64,000 nucleotides of DNA from Exiguobacterium sp. KRL4. Lineage in GTDB: Bacteria > Bacillota > Bacilli > Exiguobacteriales > Exiguobacteriaceae. Below are positions 63,777 through 64,000 of the stretch, in pieces. The DNA lies in contig NZ_MOLV01000019.1 in NCBI RefSeq assembly GCF_001870785.1, forward strand, positions 1-64,000, in the 5' to 3' direction. A model generated the notes under the pieces. It saw nothing but the letters and a program-made list of their open reading frames with translations. It did no database searches and was not told where the DNA came from. Made by a program: the position numbers and the translations under genes. Numbering within the stretch: position 1 is the first letter of the stretch; every line of letters begins with the position of its first letter.

Positions 63777-64000
63777 TCACCACAATTTCCATCCAGGTGC
63801 CCCAGGAGGTGCATTCTCAATCATATGCCAAATCGGAACCGTATACGCAAAAGCAATCAACGCAAACGTCACGAAAATCCAAAGTTTCCAATTCTCAAAG
63901 AAAAGTGGTGTCTGCATCGCCGCTTCTTCTGTTTCAGCAACCGGAAATTCCTCGATTCCTTTTGGAGCTCGAAAAGCAAGTTGGAACATGGCGAATAAAA
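63777..64000 (-). CDS. ba3-type cytochrome oxidase subunit I, C-terminal part
   Basis: The open frame runs off the right edge; 74 codons plus stop are visible. It shows the end of one membrane region (LFAMFQLAF), a linker (PKGIEEFPVAETEEA) and a final membrane helix (LWIFVTFALIAFAYTVPIWHMI), ending PPGAPGWKLW. This fits the C-terminus of b(o/a)3-type heme-copper oxidase subunit I. The heme and copper ligands lie outside the window, so the call is moderate. Confidence 0.6.
   Translation of the reverse strand, partial: LFAMFQLAFRAPKGIEEFPVAETEEAAMQTPLFFENWKLWIFVTFALIAFAYTVPIWHMIENAPPGAPGWKLW

Noticed and set aside
1-64000. CRISPR arrays, insertion sequences, prophage or integrative elements
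   Set aside because: No regularly spaced repeats, transposase, integrase or phage genes were seen; gene order is that of a core chromosome.

Overview
The window reads as chromosomal DNA of a low-to-mid GC Gram-positive bacterium of the Bacillales. Gene content and local order closely follow Bacillus subtilis blocks (ygxA-ygzB-perR-gsaB-ygaD-ygaC; mutY-yfhP-yfhJ-yfhH-recX-yfhF; yfkAB; menFDHBEC; liaIHFSR). The mix of blocks, moderate GC (judged by eye, not computed) and frequent TTG/GTG starts suggest Exiguobacterium or a close relative; that genus call is inference. Nearly every gene is preceded by a strong AGGAGG-type ribosome binding site and most transcription units end in a clear intrinsic terminator. 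No insertion sequence, prophage, CRISPR array or tRNA was seen.

Layout. 1-160: leftward tandem promoters and leader of an rRNA operon lying off the left edge. 0.25-9.3 kb: ygxA, ygzB, perR, a glutamate-1-semialdehyde aminotransferase, an ABC exporter, ntdP, a SRPBCC protein, mutY, yfhP, yfhJ, yfhH. 9.3-13.5 kb: a heterodimeric BmrC/BmrD-type multidrug exporter behind a leader peptide and attenuator. 13.5-26.9 kb: recX, yfhF, an amidohydrolase, an acetyltransferase, a two-component system, a VTT membrane protein, an aldo/keto reductase, a 23S rRNA uracil methyltransferase, a YfkAB radical SAM protein, MFS and EamA transporters. 27-31.5 kb: a PfeT/ZosA-type P1B-4 ATPase with PerR- and Fur-like boxes upstream, a YihY protein, a NUDIX hydrolase and a PfkB kinase. 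31.6-39.9 kb: menaquinone synthesis, menA divergent from menF-D-H-B-E-C. 40-53.5 kb: methionine aminopeptidase, a degenerate EAL protein, the cshA RNA helicase with a structured region upstream, cvfB, small proteins, plsC, ABC-F yfmR, a diguanylate cyclase, and a YfmL-type helicase. 53.5-56.8 kb: pflB-pflA with anaerobic-type operators. 56.8-63.7 kb: an antibiotic-resistance-type ABC-F gene, an RsgA-type GTPase and the liaIHFSR envelope-stress operon. The right edge cuts a ba3-type oxidase subunit I gene.

Two themes stand out. First, three genes tied to antibiotics or ribosome function (bmrC, the ABC-F gene, the rsgA-like gene) each follow a very short ORF with a strong ribosome binding site and competing RNA hairpins. 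Two look like transcription attenuators; the third looks like a translational attenuator able to mask the rsgA Shine-Dalgarno. Second, redox and metal control is visible in DNA sites: a PerR box on perR itself, PerR-like plus Fur-like boxes at the metal-efflux ATPase, and CRP/FNR-like and Rex-like sites at pflB. A pair of AGTC-A-GACT palindromes 24 bp apart, between the rsgA leader and liaI, is a candidate LiaR control point for both directions. Two further structured stretches, upstream of cshA and after the diguanylate cyclase gene, match no RNA family I can recall.
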